Origin: Anaeramoeba flamelloides
Lineage: Eukaryota > Metamonada > Anaeramoebidae
DNA: 64,000 bases
Direction of reading: 5' to 3'
Assembly (NCBI GenBank): GCA_027625915.1
Contig: JANTQA010000047.1
Location: 17,236,001-17,300,000, forward strand
How positions within the stretch are numbered: the first letter of the stretch is position 1; each line of letters starts with the position of its first letter. Both the position numbers and the translations under genes were made by a program. The notes under the pieces were generated by a model. The model was given only the letters and a program-made list of their open reading frames with translations. It was not told the DNA's origin and searched no databases. Shown one piece after another: positions 23,816 to 36,507 of this stretch.

Positions 23816-26800
23816 ATGATCCCAATTCCAAATAGCAATTGGAAGAAATACATTGAGCAACAAAAGTCTCTTCCTACATATTTTGAAAACAAAGAAGAGC
23901 AAGAGGAATTAGAGTCCAAGATTCAAAATGTCCTCTTAAGTTCAACAGTTAAACGGAATAACATAAACGAAGAAGGGCTTTTCACAACACCAGACATAAA
24001 TTTTTTCTCAAATAGAGAAGGCAGCTACAAAAAAAACACGCCCCCACCATTAATTAATCTAATTTCTTTGATTGAGGAAGACAAAATCAATCCTTACGAA
24101 AGCTCTGATTCTTTTGAAGACTTTTTTAATGTGAACAAAAATGAAATAAAGCTTACGATTGAAAAATACGAACAACCAAAATGGAACAATTTTGGCGAAG
24201 AATCGGATTCGGAAAACAGTCTTGATCTTTCTCAAAACGGTTTGTTTGGTGGTTTTGAAATTAAGAATTTGCCTCTCGATATCCAAGAAAGCAAAAACAT
24301 ACAGAATACCGATCAGAACAAAATGAAAAAGGAAAGGAAAAGGACAGGGAACACAAAAAAAAGAAGAGAAAGAGTAAACCCCAAAACTTGTGTGAAAAAA
24401 AAAAAAAAACGAAAAGCTTTCCAAAGAAAAATCGAATATGAAAAGGAAAACTATCACAAAGATCAAACAAATACACAAACAAAAAAAGAACAAGAAAACA
24501 AGCGTAATGAATTAGTACCAAAAACACCCGTCAAGTCTCATCAAAAAAAGAAATTCCTTCGTGAGCAAAACAGTTTGCCAATTTCGATCACCCCTGATCC
24601 GATTATGCGTAACAAAAAGAGAAGAGCCAATTTTGGAAAAAAGCCAATTAACCATAAGAAAAAAACACAACAACAAAGAATCCGTGCCTTAGCCAAACTA
24701 CATTTAAAAATGCAGTCAAGCTATCAATCGAAAAAGGAGCAAACACTTTCAGACTTGAATAAAATTATGAAAGAACTGAGGAAAACGCTCAAAAAATTAA
24801 GGAACATCCAAAGACAGGAAAACGAAAGAAAAACAGGAAGAATTTCAAAAAAAATCCAAGCAGTGTTAACACCACAAAACCAAAAGAAAAGCAAAAGCAA
24901 AAGCAAAAGTAAAATTAGGCACCAAAATTTAAATATAAATCCAAATTTGAAACTGAAAGAAAAGCTGAAACAAGAGTTTGAAATACTCTTCTTTCAAAAA
25001 TCAAAATGGAAAGGTTTGGATAACTGTATAGTCAGTAGTGTTCAACTTGAAAAGTTAATAGCATCAATATTACACTCTACAAATTCCATTTTAACTTTAT
25101 CGGTTTGCGCAGAAAAGATCAAAGAAGCACAAAAAATTTTTAAAAATTGGGAAAGTGATTGGCCCGGAAGGCATTATTCTTCGGCAACAATTTTTTTGCT
25201 TTCTGTAATTTCTCGCTCCCTTGAAAAATTGCAATTACAGCCAAAAGATTATTATTCAATCGTTGGTGTTGCACCGAAATGTTTTGAAATGGCTTTTAAT
25301 CCGAAACCAAATAATGTTAACAATGACAATAATGTGGATAATGTGAATGGGGAGATTGATAATATTAAAAATACAAAAATAACAAACACAAACCAGACTA
25401 GAAATTTATTAAGTAATAATGTGAATGACAATAATTTTATTTTGAAGAAAGCGGAAGAAGAAAAGCCTAAAAACCAAATCATCGATATTAAGCAATTAAT
25501 TTTTAAATTAATAAATAATAAAATTCATGAAAATTTAAATCTCAAAAATCAAAGTCAAATTCAAAATGGAAATGAAAATGAAAATGAAAATGAAAATGAA
25601 AATTTCATTAATAATAATAAAAATCATTTAAATTTCAATAAAAAAACTGGAAATACTAAAAATCAAATTATTGAAAAATGCAGAATATGTGAAAATTCAA
25701 TTTTGATTGAAAATTTGGAAATACACAGCAAACACTGTATAATCGCAAGTAAATCAAGTGTCTCGGTATTGAGATGCAAAGAATCAATCAAAAAAATCCA
25801 AAAACAGCATTTAATACTTAAAAATAAATTAAATAATCAAGAATGGAATCAGGATGATATTAACTGTTTAAATATTTTAGAAATTATTATTAATTCGTAA
25901 ATATATTTTTTCTCTTTTTTCTTTTTTACTTTTAGAATTTTTTTCCAAAAGTTCTTTTCATTAATTTTATTATATATATATATATTTCCATTTTATTCTA
26001 ATTTTTTCAAATTAATTAATATTGAATATATATATACTATCTAAATAGTATTTTAAAAATTGAACATGATGCTGGAAATGCACATAAATTATGTCTTGAG
26101 AAATTAAGAGAAATCGAAGAATTGGAATTTTACCAGCCCTTTGAAAGGGATGAGGAAGTGTTATCATTATTCCAAGAATATCAAAAAATTATTCAACAAG
26201 AAATCAAATATCTTGAAGAATTCAATATTTCATCACTAAAAGCGAAGGAAACGATTTTATTAGATAACCATGAAGAAATTACAGAAAGAACTGGGCCAAT
26301 ATCAAGGAATTTACCAAGCATTTCTGATTTCCAATTATTGAAAAGGATCTCGAGGGGCGCGTATGGGCAAGTCTTTTTGGCTCGAAAAAAGCAAACCAAC
26401 GATATGTATGCAATCAAAATCTTAAAAAAGGCAGATATGATTTTAAAAAACCAAGTCCAAAATATCAAATCGGAAAGAAATATCATGACCGAAACGGGGA
26501 ATAACTTTATTGTCAAATTATATTATTCATTCCAATCAAAAAAAAATCTGTTTTTAGTGATGGAATATTGTCCAGGTGGTGATTTATTTTCAATTCTTCA
26601 GTATTCTCATTATTTTAATGAACAGGTTGCTAAGCAATATTTGGCTGAAATTATTTTGGCATTGGAATTTTTACACAGTCAGGGCATTATTCATCGTGAT
26701 CTAAAGCCAGACAATTTGTTAATTGATTCTGAGGGTCATATTAAATTAACTGATTTTGGCTTATCCAAAATTGGGATATTTGAAAGAAGGGAATACAAAA

Positions 26801-28188
26801 ATTCCATTAAACACAAACAAGAGCCAAATTCTTTACCCTCGACTCCAACCCAACCGCAATCATATTCCCAATCACAACCACAGCCACAGCCACAACCACA
26901 ATTTAAATTCAAATTAAAATCGAAATTAAAATCGAAATTAAAATCACAACCACATTCATTTTCATTAAAAAATAGTACTAATGTTAATAATGACGAAGGC
27001 GGGGGGGAGTCTAAGGAAAGAAGAGAAGATCAAGGCCAAGATAAAAAAAACGCAATTGAAGATTCATTTAAATTAACGATAATCAATGAAAATAATGAAG
27101 AAATTAATGTAAAAGATAATTTTTTGAGCAACTCGGTTAATTACACTAATGATTTGTATAACAAAGAAATTCAAAATAAAATTCTAAAATTGCCAAAGGA
27201 CGAAGAAAAAAAGAAAATTATAAATATTAAAAACGAAAATACTAAAAATAATAGCTGCATTAATAATAATAATAGGGATAAGAAGAAATTAAAATCACGA
27301 AGAAAATCGAAATCTAGCGATTTTCCAGTAAGATACCAAAATATTACAAACAATTTTCTCCCTCTTGAAAATAATGAAAAGGAAACCAAGATTAATCAAA
27401 ATACAAATCAAAACGTAAATGAAAAAAATAATAAAAATGAAGTGTTTAATCAAGAAAAGAAAAAAAATGGAAATGAAAAAGAGAATGAAAAGAAAAAAAT
27501 TGAAACAATATCAAAACCAAAAAATAAATTTTTTAGTTCGATCACCAAAAAATATGGTTATAGTATTATTGGTACCCCCGATTATCTCTGCCCCGAAATT
27601 TTATTAGGCCAGGGGCATTCGTTTGAAGCCGATTGGTGGTCATTTGGCGTAATTGCATTTCAAATGAGCCTTGGCTACACGCCCTTTGGCGGCAGTTCCC
27701 TTCAGGAGATTTGGAGTAATATCCTCCGTTTAGATATTGAATATCCTGACTTCCTTTCTGATGAACTCCAAGATTTGATCTCAAAATTATTAGTATCAGA
27801 TCCAAAAAGTAGATTGGGTACCAATGGTGCCCAAGAAGTGAAAAATCACTCCTTTTTTAAAGACGTTAATTGGGAAACTCTGAAATCTCAAAAGCCCGTT
27901 TTAATTCCAAAATTGTCAGAGCCAACAGATCTCAAATATCACAAAAAGGCCAGGCATTTTAACGAACAGGAAATTGAACCGGAATTGCTTGAAGACCTGA
28001 AAAACGCTACATTTGACGAAACCTTACTTTATTCAAAAGAGCAAAATCTCTTTAATGAATTTTCAAGCATAAATTGGGATGAATTGCTGAAAATGAACTT
28101 GTTAATTGCTGAAAGCCATGGTTCAAGTGTGGTTTCAAGTAGAACACAAACACCAACTTCAGAAGACGACAATGAAAATATTGTATAA
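23816..28188 (+). CDS. AGC-family Ser/Thr kinase of the IRE/Rim15/Greatwall (MAST-like) group
   Basis: Two exons, 23816-25896 and 26049-28188, are joined over a 152-nt intron (GTAAAT...ATAG); the product is 1406 aa. Residues 1-350 are basic and low-complexity. Residues 613-645 hold a C2HC finger, CRICENSILIENLEIHSKHC (C622, C625, H637, C641), as in plant IRE kinases. The kinase domain starts at about 788: ISRGAYGQVF, Lys817 (AIKIL), HRDLKPDN (Asp911) and DFG (Asp929). A low-complexity insert of about 260 residues then separates DFG from the T-loop GTPDYLCPE (about 1202). This split is the hallmark of Greatwall/Rim15/IRE kinases. The C-tail has LFNEFSSINWDEL, resembling the MAST-group hydrophobic tail. 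Family members act in quiescence, mitosis or tip growth; Rim15 and Greatwall phosphorylate endosulfines to inhibit PP2A-B55. All catalytic residues are present. The substrate here is inferred only. Confidence 0.88.
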
Positions 28189-29965
28189 TTATGACATCAA
28201 AAAAAAAAAAGGGCGGTGTGTATGTATATACCACTTAAAAACCCCCAAATAATCTAATTGTATTTGAAAGAAAAATTTTTAATTTGAATTGTTATGAAAA
28301 GATTACAAGATATAGAATTTTTAAATAATTATCTTCGAAATACAATTTTATAATTAAAAATTGTATAGAAGCCTACAATAAAACATTAAGTTGGAAAAAT
28401 TTTTTCAACATTTAAAAAATTTTTCTTTAGGTTCTTGTGATTTTATTATTTTTCCAAATTTTGTCATAGAAAAAAAATTTTTTTTTTTTTTTGAAAAGTT
28501 TGTCTACTATCAAAAACTTTTTAGTTTTGTTAATTAAAATACATTATACTTTACTGGAACTTTTTTTAAGGAGGCCTTTGCACAACAACATTGCCTTATT
28601 TTTTTTTAATAAATCATTTATTCATTTCAAAAGATATTTTAACATCACATAGAAAATTTGTTTCATCTCTTGATTACTATCCAATAGCCATTCATATATT
28701 TGATTCTAAATAATTTATAAATACGGGAAGGAAAATGAAGTGAAAATAGTTTTTCATTTGCAATTCAAATACCATTATTTTTTCTTTTGATTCCAACTGT
28801 TTTCCTAAAACTGTTATTTTCCAATTAATATATGATAATTTTTATTTCAATTTCCAAAATGAATATTAATTCTAACTGCTACAATTAATATTAGCAGAGT
28901 AAAAATTTTGTCTCAGAGTTAACCCAGGTAAGTTTAATTAAGTGTCTAAAAATATCAATTCTAAATGATATTGTTAAGATCTTTGAATTTTCTTCATCGG
29001 ATAAACAGAAAAATATTTTGGAATGTGAAAGAAAAATTTGCATTTTTTAATTGGAAAATAAGAGTACAGTAATTAAAACAATTTTTACACTTGGAAACTA
29101 TTTTTGGTATAACTTGTAGATATAATAAATATCCTTTGAAAATACACTTTTTCGTTGTCTCTGAAAATGATCAAAAATTGAAATTTTATAGATTTATAAC
29201 CGGTTTTTTGATTTCAAAGTTACAATAGCTTATGGTACTCAAACAATCTCTCTAAAGTCAGGTTAGTACAATAAAAAATTTTCATCCTGCGAAAATGAAT
29301 AGACTTGTTGAAGAATTGAAATTTTGTAAACCTTGATTAGTAACAAATTTCTTAAAAGTAAAATCCTTTTCAATTGTTATGAAGCTAAAAATCAAAAACT
29401 TTGGATTTTAGGTTCTGACAGTTAAGTAACCTTAAATTTTGGATTTCTTAAAATAATAATTCATCATAAGAAGACTAGTAAAATTTTTAATTTTAAACTT
29501 TTTTCAAAGTTGCCTCTTTTTGTTGAAATTTTTTTAATGAGTGTTTCCAATCAAATTACAAATAAAATTTTTTTTATTTATTTTTGATCCTTCATCATCA
29601 TTTTTCACAAAACAAAAAAGTTAAAAACAATTGCTTAAATTTCCTTTCTAATTTGTTTTTACAATAACTCGAAAGATTTTGAATTTTATCCTTTTCTTGA
29701 ACAAAAATCTTTTTGATTTTGGTTTTGATCATTTAAAAATGAATTATTTATGAAACAAATCCTTTAAGAAATTATTAACATTACTGTTTTGAATTTAGTC
29801 TTCAAACTCTAAAGTCGGTAAAAAATGAATAACATTTTTCGTTTTTCCCTCAAGCTTTTTTTTTTTTTTTTTGCTAAATCCTTTTTTTACCAAACACAAA
29901 ACCCTACCAACACACCTATTCAAAATCAAAAAAAAACATAAAAGAAAAAATCATTTTCAATAATA
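28189..29965. other. Intergenic region between kinase and bZIP genes
   Basis: AT-rich DNA with no open frame or recognisable element. A GT/AT-rich patch follows the kinase stop, and an AATAAA lies near 28378 as a possible polyadenylation signal. The last 100 bp before the bZIP ATG is T-rich and then A/C-rich, as seen before other starts here. Confidence 0.4.
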
Positions 29966-31579
29966 ATGAGCACATACAATTTTTCTTGTTTGGACTTGAA
30001 TGAAAGTTCCGATCTTTTATTTCCCGAGATGGAAAGTATTTCTTTTACATTTGATCAACTCGACAAGAATCTTTTAAAAGACAATTTCTTTAACATCAAA
30101 ACAGAGACAGAGACAGAAAAAGAAAAAGAAAACTTAACTACAACCTTGTCAAGAAGCATTCTTACAGAAATTGATTCAAACAACGATGAGCAACCGGTTT
30201 TAGATTATTCCTCACCGAGTTCATCCATTGAATTAGTTTCCTCATCACCGCTTACTAGTGAGTATGATATGTATTCACCACAACCAATCTTAAAAAATTC
30301 AGAAATTAAAAAAACGAAAAAACAAGAAGAAAAAGAAGAAGAAAAAGAAGAAAAAGAAGAAGAAAAAGAAGAAAAAGAAAAAAAAAGATCCAAATACATT
30401 ATCAAAAAATACATTAAAAAAACAAAATCAAAAAGGAAAAGAAGAAGAAAAATCAAAAGTAAACTGAATAAAATGAATAGTGAATTAATTCGATCCAAAA
30501 CAGAACTGAGCGAAGGCGCTATTGAGGAAAGACAAAAATTAATAAAAATCTCGAACGTTAAGGAAGTCAGAAAAATGGGTGCCACAGACAAGTATTTAAG
30601 AAGGTTAGAAAAAAACCGTCTAAGTGCAAAGAGAGCAAGAGAAAAGAAAAAAAATTATTGGACCAACCTCGAAACAAATTATCAAAGGGTTAGTCAAGAA
30701 AATCTTGAATTAAAAAAGCAACTGCGATCAAAAGACGAGGAATTGCAAACGTTAAGGGATTTATTAAAAAAAGAACAAAATTTTCAAAGTATGTGCCAGA
30801 ATGGCAGTTATAATAACTACAACGAATTCTTGCCAACACATAATAAGCTGGACTTAGAAATTGACAACCACTATGCTTATGATCATAACATTGATCATTC
30901 AAATTTCAATTCAAAAAAAAACACATTTAGTAATTCTCTTCTTCAGCTTACGACAATTCCAAACCAAACGATATTAAATCAAGATCAAGACCAAGATCAA
31001 CAGAATGAACAGAGTCTAGGATCTGATGTGCTGTCTTCAAAAAAGCATTCAAGAAAGGAGCAAATAATGGTGGGGACATTATTTTTGTTCATCGTCTTTT
31101 TTGGTATTGTTTACAACTGCTCAAACAACGAAAATACCATCACAATTAACGCCAGTTCCTTTAAAACAGATCTTTCAGACAACTCGATTAAAATCGTTCC
31201 AAGCAGGAACCTGGTCAGTTATAGCAATGGTCTTACAATTCCAAATCGCCCTTCAATGGATTCCAGCTCACCAATTAACAATAATTATCGACTCAATCCC
31301 AGGCCTGATCCCCATTCCCATTACCAATCAGCGATAATTACACCAAAGGAAAAAAGGCAAATAGAGGCACCGCCATCAGTTAGATCCATTGGAACAAAAC
31401 CAAAACAAAAGCCAGAACCAGAGCCAGAGTCAGAGTCAGAACCAGAGCCAAAATCAGAATCAGATGTACATGCACAGATAAAGGGGGATGATTACATACT
31501 AATTAATTCGCCAAAAGATATTGCAGATCTTGAACAAAATAAAATTGGCCAATCTATAAAAATTACTGGGGTTGAATAA
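29966..31579 (+). CDS. Membrane-anchored bZIP transcription factor (ATF6/CREB3-like architecture)
   Basis: Single exon, 537 aa. The N-terminus (1-105) is acidic and Ser-rich, a plausible activation region. A Glu/Lys tract (118-140) and a Lys/Arg-rich stretch follow. The bZIP covers about 210-268: LEKNRLSAKRAREKKKNYW keeps the N-x7-R signature, and the heptad positions are L235, V242, L249, K256, L263, so the zipper is imperfect. One hydrophobic segment, MVGTLFLFIVFFGIVYN (about 368-384), follows basic residues. About 150 residues lie beyond it, with NAS and NNNY sequences and a Pro/Glu repeat near 480-500. No signal peptide is seen, so the bZIP side would be cytosolic. The layout matches ER-tethered factors released by proteolysis under stress. 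RNLV at about 414-417 resembles a site-1-protease motif. The layout is seen; the stress role is inferred. Confidence 0.8.
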   Translation: MSTYNFSCLDLNESSDLLFPEMESISFTFDQLDKNLLKDNFFNIKTETETEKEKENLTTTLSRSILTEIDSNNDEQPVLDYSSPSSSIELVSSSPLTSEYDMYSPQPILKNSEIKKTKKQEEKEEEKEEKEEEKEEKEKKRSKYIIKKYIKKTKSKRKRRRKIKSKLNKMNSELIRSKTELSEGAIEERQKLIKISNVKEVRKMGATDKYLRRLEKNRLSAKRAREKKKNYWTNLETNYQRVSQENLELKKQLRSKDEELQTLRDLLKKEQNFQSMCQNGSYNNYNEFLPTHNKLDLEIDNHYAYDHNIDHSNFNSKKNTFSNSLLQLTTIPNQTILNQDQDQDQQNEQSLGSDVLSSKKHSRKEQIMVGTLFLFIVFFGIVYNCSNNENTITINASSFKTDLSDNSIKIVPSRNLVSYSNGLTIPNRPSMDSSSPINNNYRLNPRPDPHSHYQSAIITPKEKRQIEAPPSVRSIGTKPKQKPEPEPESESEPEPKSESDVHAQIKGDDYILINSPKDIADLEQNKIGQSIKITGVE

Positions 31580-32645
31580 ATATGTTTTTTTGTTTTTTTT
31601 AATATTTATTAATTCTTTTGGTGTATACTTTTTATTAATTTTTTTTATTTTATTTTTCCAAAATTTATTAATTAGAAAAAATCCAATATTTATATATATA
31701 TATATAACTATTTTTTTTTTTATTGTTTTTTTTTAATTTATTATCTTTAATAATTTATTATATAGTAATAGAATTTATATGAGTGCTTTTAACTCATTAA
31801 TCTTTTTTTTTTTTTTTTTTTATTTTATATTGTTGTTTTCTTCTTCTTTTTTTAATTTTTTTTTTGATGTTTGTGTTAACATAAGCTGATAAAAGGGAGA
31901 AATTATTTGTTTCTTCCTTTTTGATTAAAATCAACTTATTTGGATAATTTTTTTTAGGCTTTTTCGCTGAAAATATGGTTATATATCAACACAATTTCAA
32001 AAATTGTGACTAGCCTGAAATAATAAATCTGAAAATAATTACCCTTTAGTATTCACCTACAACTAATATTAACTAAATTTGGTTTGTAGTTCACTTTTAA
32101 ATCATTCTAAATATATAAAGGCCTGGTTTATTAAAAATTTAAAAAATCATAACCAAAAACGAAAAAAAAATGAGTCACAATTTTTTGAAATGAGCATTAT
32201 CGATTTTTTGTTACTAAATTTTCTCTGAAAAGTGGTTAATAACAAGATTTTTGGTTAATAATTAGATTTGTTTTAAAATATATTCAAGAGTCTCAATTTT
32301 TTTAGTGGTTATTTATCTTTTCGAAGATCTTTTTTTTTTTCCACATAGTCTTTTGCACAAAAAAAAGTATCAAAAAAAAAATGAAAAAGAAAAAAATATC
32401 AAAGAAAAAAAAAGAAAAAAAAGAAAAATAACTAAATCGAAAAAAAAGAAAAAGTATCAATAAAAAAATTTGAAAAAACAAAACAAAATTTGTAAGATTG
32501 GAAAAAATAAAACTGATCTAAAAATAGATAATCTTTTTTAGAGAAGAACCAGGAATTAACACTCAAAAACATCTTGTTTAACAGTAAAAAATGAATCAAA
32601 ATTTTTGAAAAAGAATTTATATATATATATTTATTTATTTATATA

Positions 32646-32745
<100 letters not shown>

Positions 32746-34008
32746 ATATAATAATATCTTCATCTTCTTTATCTCAAATTTCAACAAAACTTACTAAAAT
32801 ACCTGGTTGATTAAAAGAAATAAAACAACCATTAAAGCAATTAAAACCAAATATTTACAATTGAATAATCTTCAATAATTTGATGAATTGTTTTTTTGGG
32901 ATCTTTAAGGTCAGAAATTACAATCTAATGTCATTTTGCTCACATATTCTGGGTTAATGTGTAATTTTTACATGATAATATTTTAATTCCAATACAAAAA
33001 AATCCATATATTTTTTTATAAAATGTGAATAAAATTGATACACAAACCGGTTTCATTATCTAAAATAATTTTGAATTTTATCAACTCTTAATATATTTTA
33101 TTTGTCTTTTTTGTGTTTTTTTTTTTTCTTTTTTCAATTTACAAAATCTATTAATTAAAATAGTTTTTTATAGTCGTTTTAATACTAAATTTGGGTTCAG
33201 TCAAATTGAAAACATCATAACATATTTTTTGGTAGTGTATAACAATTTTCCAGCCAATGATTCTGGGTGGAATTTCAAGGAATTTCCTTATCTAATTTGC
33301 TATTCGCTTTTCCCGTCTTAGTGAATTATTAGATTTTAATTTTATAATTTATTTTTTTAGGATTATTTGAATAGAAAGATATGTTTATGAAAGGATTTTT
33401 ATCGTAAAAATTAGACCTGGTTTAATATTAAATTCTGTAAAAAATAAATAATTCGTAAGATTTTTATCTCTTTTTGATATTCTGTATGATATTTATGTTT
33501 TTTCGAAAATATTTTAGTACCATAAAATGTTTAATATGAGTTTAGGTATACCCTTACTGAAAAAATAGCAATGGTTTCAATTAAAACACAATATTGGGGG
33601 ATGATCAAATTAAATTTCGATATTTTTAGAGTTGATTTTAATTTTTTTTCTTTGTGAATTGTCATCCTTGGATTCCTTTTCTAATATTGAAATGTTTTTT
33701 TTCACTTGCCAGAAAACAATTATTTGATAAGAAAGACTATTGGAAAACCAATAATTATAATATCAACTGCCTTTTCGTTATCTTCAACTTTTGGAAGGTA
33801 TATATATTTACCAAATTTTAACATATAGAAATTTCCATTGTATCCATGGGTAAACTTTTCATTATTATCAAGGTTATTCTTTCAGAAACCTAAATAAACA
33901 ACAATAAAAAGCCAATTTGATATTCTTTCTAATCACATAAAATTTAAAGTTTTTTTTAAATAAAAATGATATTTAATAGTTTTTAAAATAATTTATTTTT
34001 TTTTATTA

Positions 34009-34207
34009 CAGTCAGTTTCACTTTTAAGACACAAACTTTCAACGAAATTTAAGGTACAAAAAAAAATCTCAAATTAAGGCACAAAATTCAAATTCTAGTA
34101 AAATAATTTGTGAAAATTAAAATTCCAAAAAATTGTGCTTTAATTTGAGATTTTTTTTGTGCCTTAAATTTCGCAGAAAGTTTGTGCCTTAAAAGTGAAA
34201 CTGGCTG
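34009..34207. mobile_element. TIR-A MITE-like element, 199 bp, best-preserved copy
   Basis: Left end CAGTCAGTTTCACTTTTAAG; right end CTTAAAAGTGAAACTGGCTG. TA flanks both ends. The arms pair over more than 80 bp (ACAAACTTTCAACGAAATTT with AAATTTCGCAGAAAGTTTGT), with a short central spacer. No frame of note. A good consensus seed for the family. Confidence 0.85.
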
Positions 34208-34417
34208 TAAAATTTTGTTTATAATCCGGGCTCAATCAGTTATTTTTTCTTTGAAAATTATTTGTAAGATGCTAAAATATGTTCTTATTTTCATAGTTTA
34301 ATAGTCTTGAAAGTTTTATTTTTAATTAAATGAAAATTTTATCCTCGCTTCTTTTGAGTTTATAACTATTATTTATTTATTTATTTTTGTAATGGTCTAA
34401 AATATGAAGTTCACATA

Positions 34418-34611
34418 CAGTCAGTTCCACTTTTAAGTCACAAACTATCAAACAAAAATAAGGCACAAAAAAATCTCAAATTAAGGCACAAAATTTGTAA
34501 TTTTTTTTTTACAATTTATTTTACTAGAATCTGAATTTTGTAATTAAATTTCGTATTTTTATTGTGCCTTATTTTTCGTTGAAATTTTATACCTTAAAGT
34601 GGAATTTTATG
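34418..34611. mobile_element. TIR-A element, second adjacent copy
   Basis: The left end CAGTCAGTTCCACTTTTAAG is intact after TA. The right arm is more worn (ACCTTAAAGTGGAATTTTATG before TA). The internal AATCTCAAATTAAGGCACAA block is shared with the copy 210 bp upstream. Confidence 0.7.
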
Positions 34612-36091
34612 TATAAATAAATAAAAGAAAATCATATTTTATTGTTTATTGTTAATTTAATTTCAAGTTTTTGTGATTTTTTACATTTTTGATTATTTTT
34701 TATTATTAAATTTCAAGAAATTATGGTATTTGTTTGGATAGTGTATTTTTTATAAAAAGGTTTACATTATTTCTTAAGATTAAAAAATTGTTGTTATTTT
34801 TATCATTTGTTCATTGAGTTTTATATAATTTTTAAAACTTGATTGAAATGACATTATATTTTTTTTTTTGTTTGTTTTTAAATATTTATAATTTTTACTA
34901 TTTTTATGGTATTGTAAGGTCAATAGAAGTAACTAAATGCTCAGCTTTTTTATAACTTATCAAATCCCATCAAAAATTTAAATCAATTTTGGTCTGGTAT
35001 CAGCTTGCTGTTTTTTACTGAAAAGTGTATCCACACTTAATATCAATTGTTTATATTTCGTAAAATTTTATTAATTTTTTTTATGGATACAGTTTCTAGT
35101 GATCAATTAAAATTTTTTTACACAAATTCATCATATTTTTTTAATGATCAAAAAGATGATACCTTTTGAGTAAAAAATATTACCCCCTCAATTCATTTGG
35201 TATATCTTAATTACTGTTTAGTGGGGTTGTTTGAATTCTTTTTTTTTTTTTTTTGTCACGGGTTTTTTTCTCGTATCTAATTGTTCTGATTGTTTATATT
35301 AACCAAAATTTATTATTTTTTTATAAAAAATAAAAAAAAAATAATAATAAAAATATTTTCTAATTTCAATTTGAAAAAACTAATGAAAATGAGTTGATTA
35401 AAGGAAAAAAAGCGTTTTTCGCCATTTAATATCTTGTTTTTCAAGTATTCGTACAATGGAAAAGTTAATTTAGTATTATATTATTGATAAAAATATTGGA
35501 GGAGTTATATAATCCCTGGTACAATTTTAATTGTTACAATTGCTGTAATTCCTTGATAATTTCTTTTATTTTGAAATTGAATCCTTTTTATAATTAAACA
35601 ATTTTTTTATGAAACTAGTAATAAACCTTCCTAAAGTGGGTTAAAGTGGGCGGTATCTAGAATACTAATTTAAATGTTTGAAAACCGAGGTAGATCTAAC
35701 TTATATTGAAAAAAATAGAGTTCTATAGAGGTTAGTTTGAATTTGGTAAATGATGATTTCTATTCTTTGTTTTTTTGATTGATTGAATGGTGTTTTGAAC
35801 AAGTTTAATTTCTCTAGTCATCGTTCTAATAAGTGTAGTGTTATAATATTTAAAGTTTGATTCATAAATAAAAAGAAATTGGCTTTTAAATACTGATAAA
35901 TTCAAATATATTTGAAAAAATTTTTACTTCAATTTCCCATTTTGTATACTCATATCTCAACTTTTAAAACAACTCAAGAGAAAGAGCCTTTTGAAACACA
36001 ACCAATTTAACAAAGTTTTTTGACATTTAAAAGAATAAAATACCCATAACAAATCAAAGCTTGTGTAAAAAATTTGTAAAATGGAAAATGA

Positions 36092-36507
36092 CCGTTGTGG
36101 AAAAAAAGTGAAACTAAAAAAAAAGTGAAACACGGTTTTTAATTGGGAACATTACTGAAAATTCAAAGTAAGATCAATGAAAAAAAGAATAAATAAATAA
36201 ATAAAGACAAAATGAAGTATTCGTCACAATAACAGTTTTTTTAAATACTATCTTTTAGTATGGGTTTTTCTTTGATTTATCAATTATTAAAATTTGTTCA
36301 AAAAATTGACTATTTTTGAGATCTCCAAAACTACAAGAACAATTTCGATAAATCAAGTTGATTTAAATTGTATTTGTTGGGTTGATTGAAAATAATATAA
36401 TGGGTTATTAATTGAAGTTAATTGGTTTCTTCTTTTTATTGATTTTACTTTTCATTTTCAGTAAGATTCGCAATTAAAAACCCTGTTTCACTTTTTTTCC
36501 ACTACAG
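36092..36507. mobile_element. TIR-C element, about 416 bp
   Basis: Long inverted ends: the left has TTGTGGAAAAAAAGTGAAAC and later GGTTTTTAATTGGGAAC; the right has GCAATTAAAAACCCTGTTTC and CACTTTTTTTCCACTACAG. The arms pair over about 75 bp and continue into TTACTGAAAAT. The left arm carries a small internal duplication of AAAAAAGTGAAAC. No second copy was seen in the window. Confidence 0.55.
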
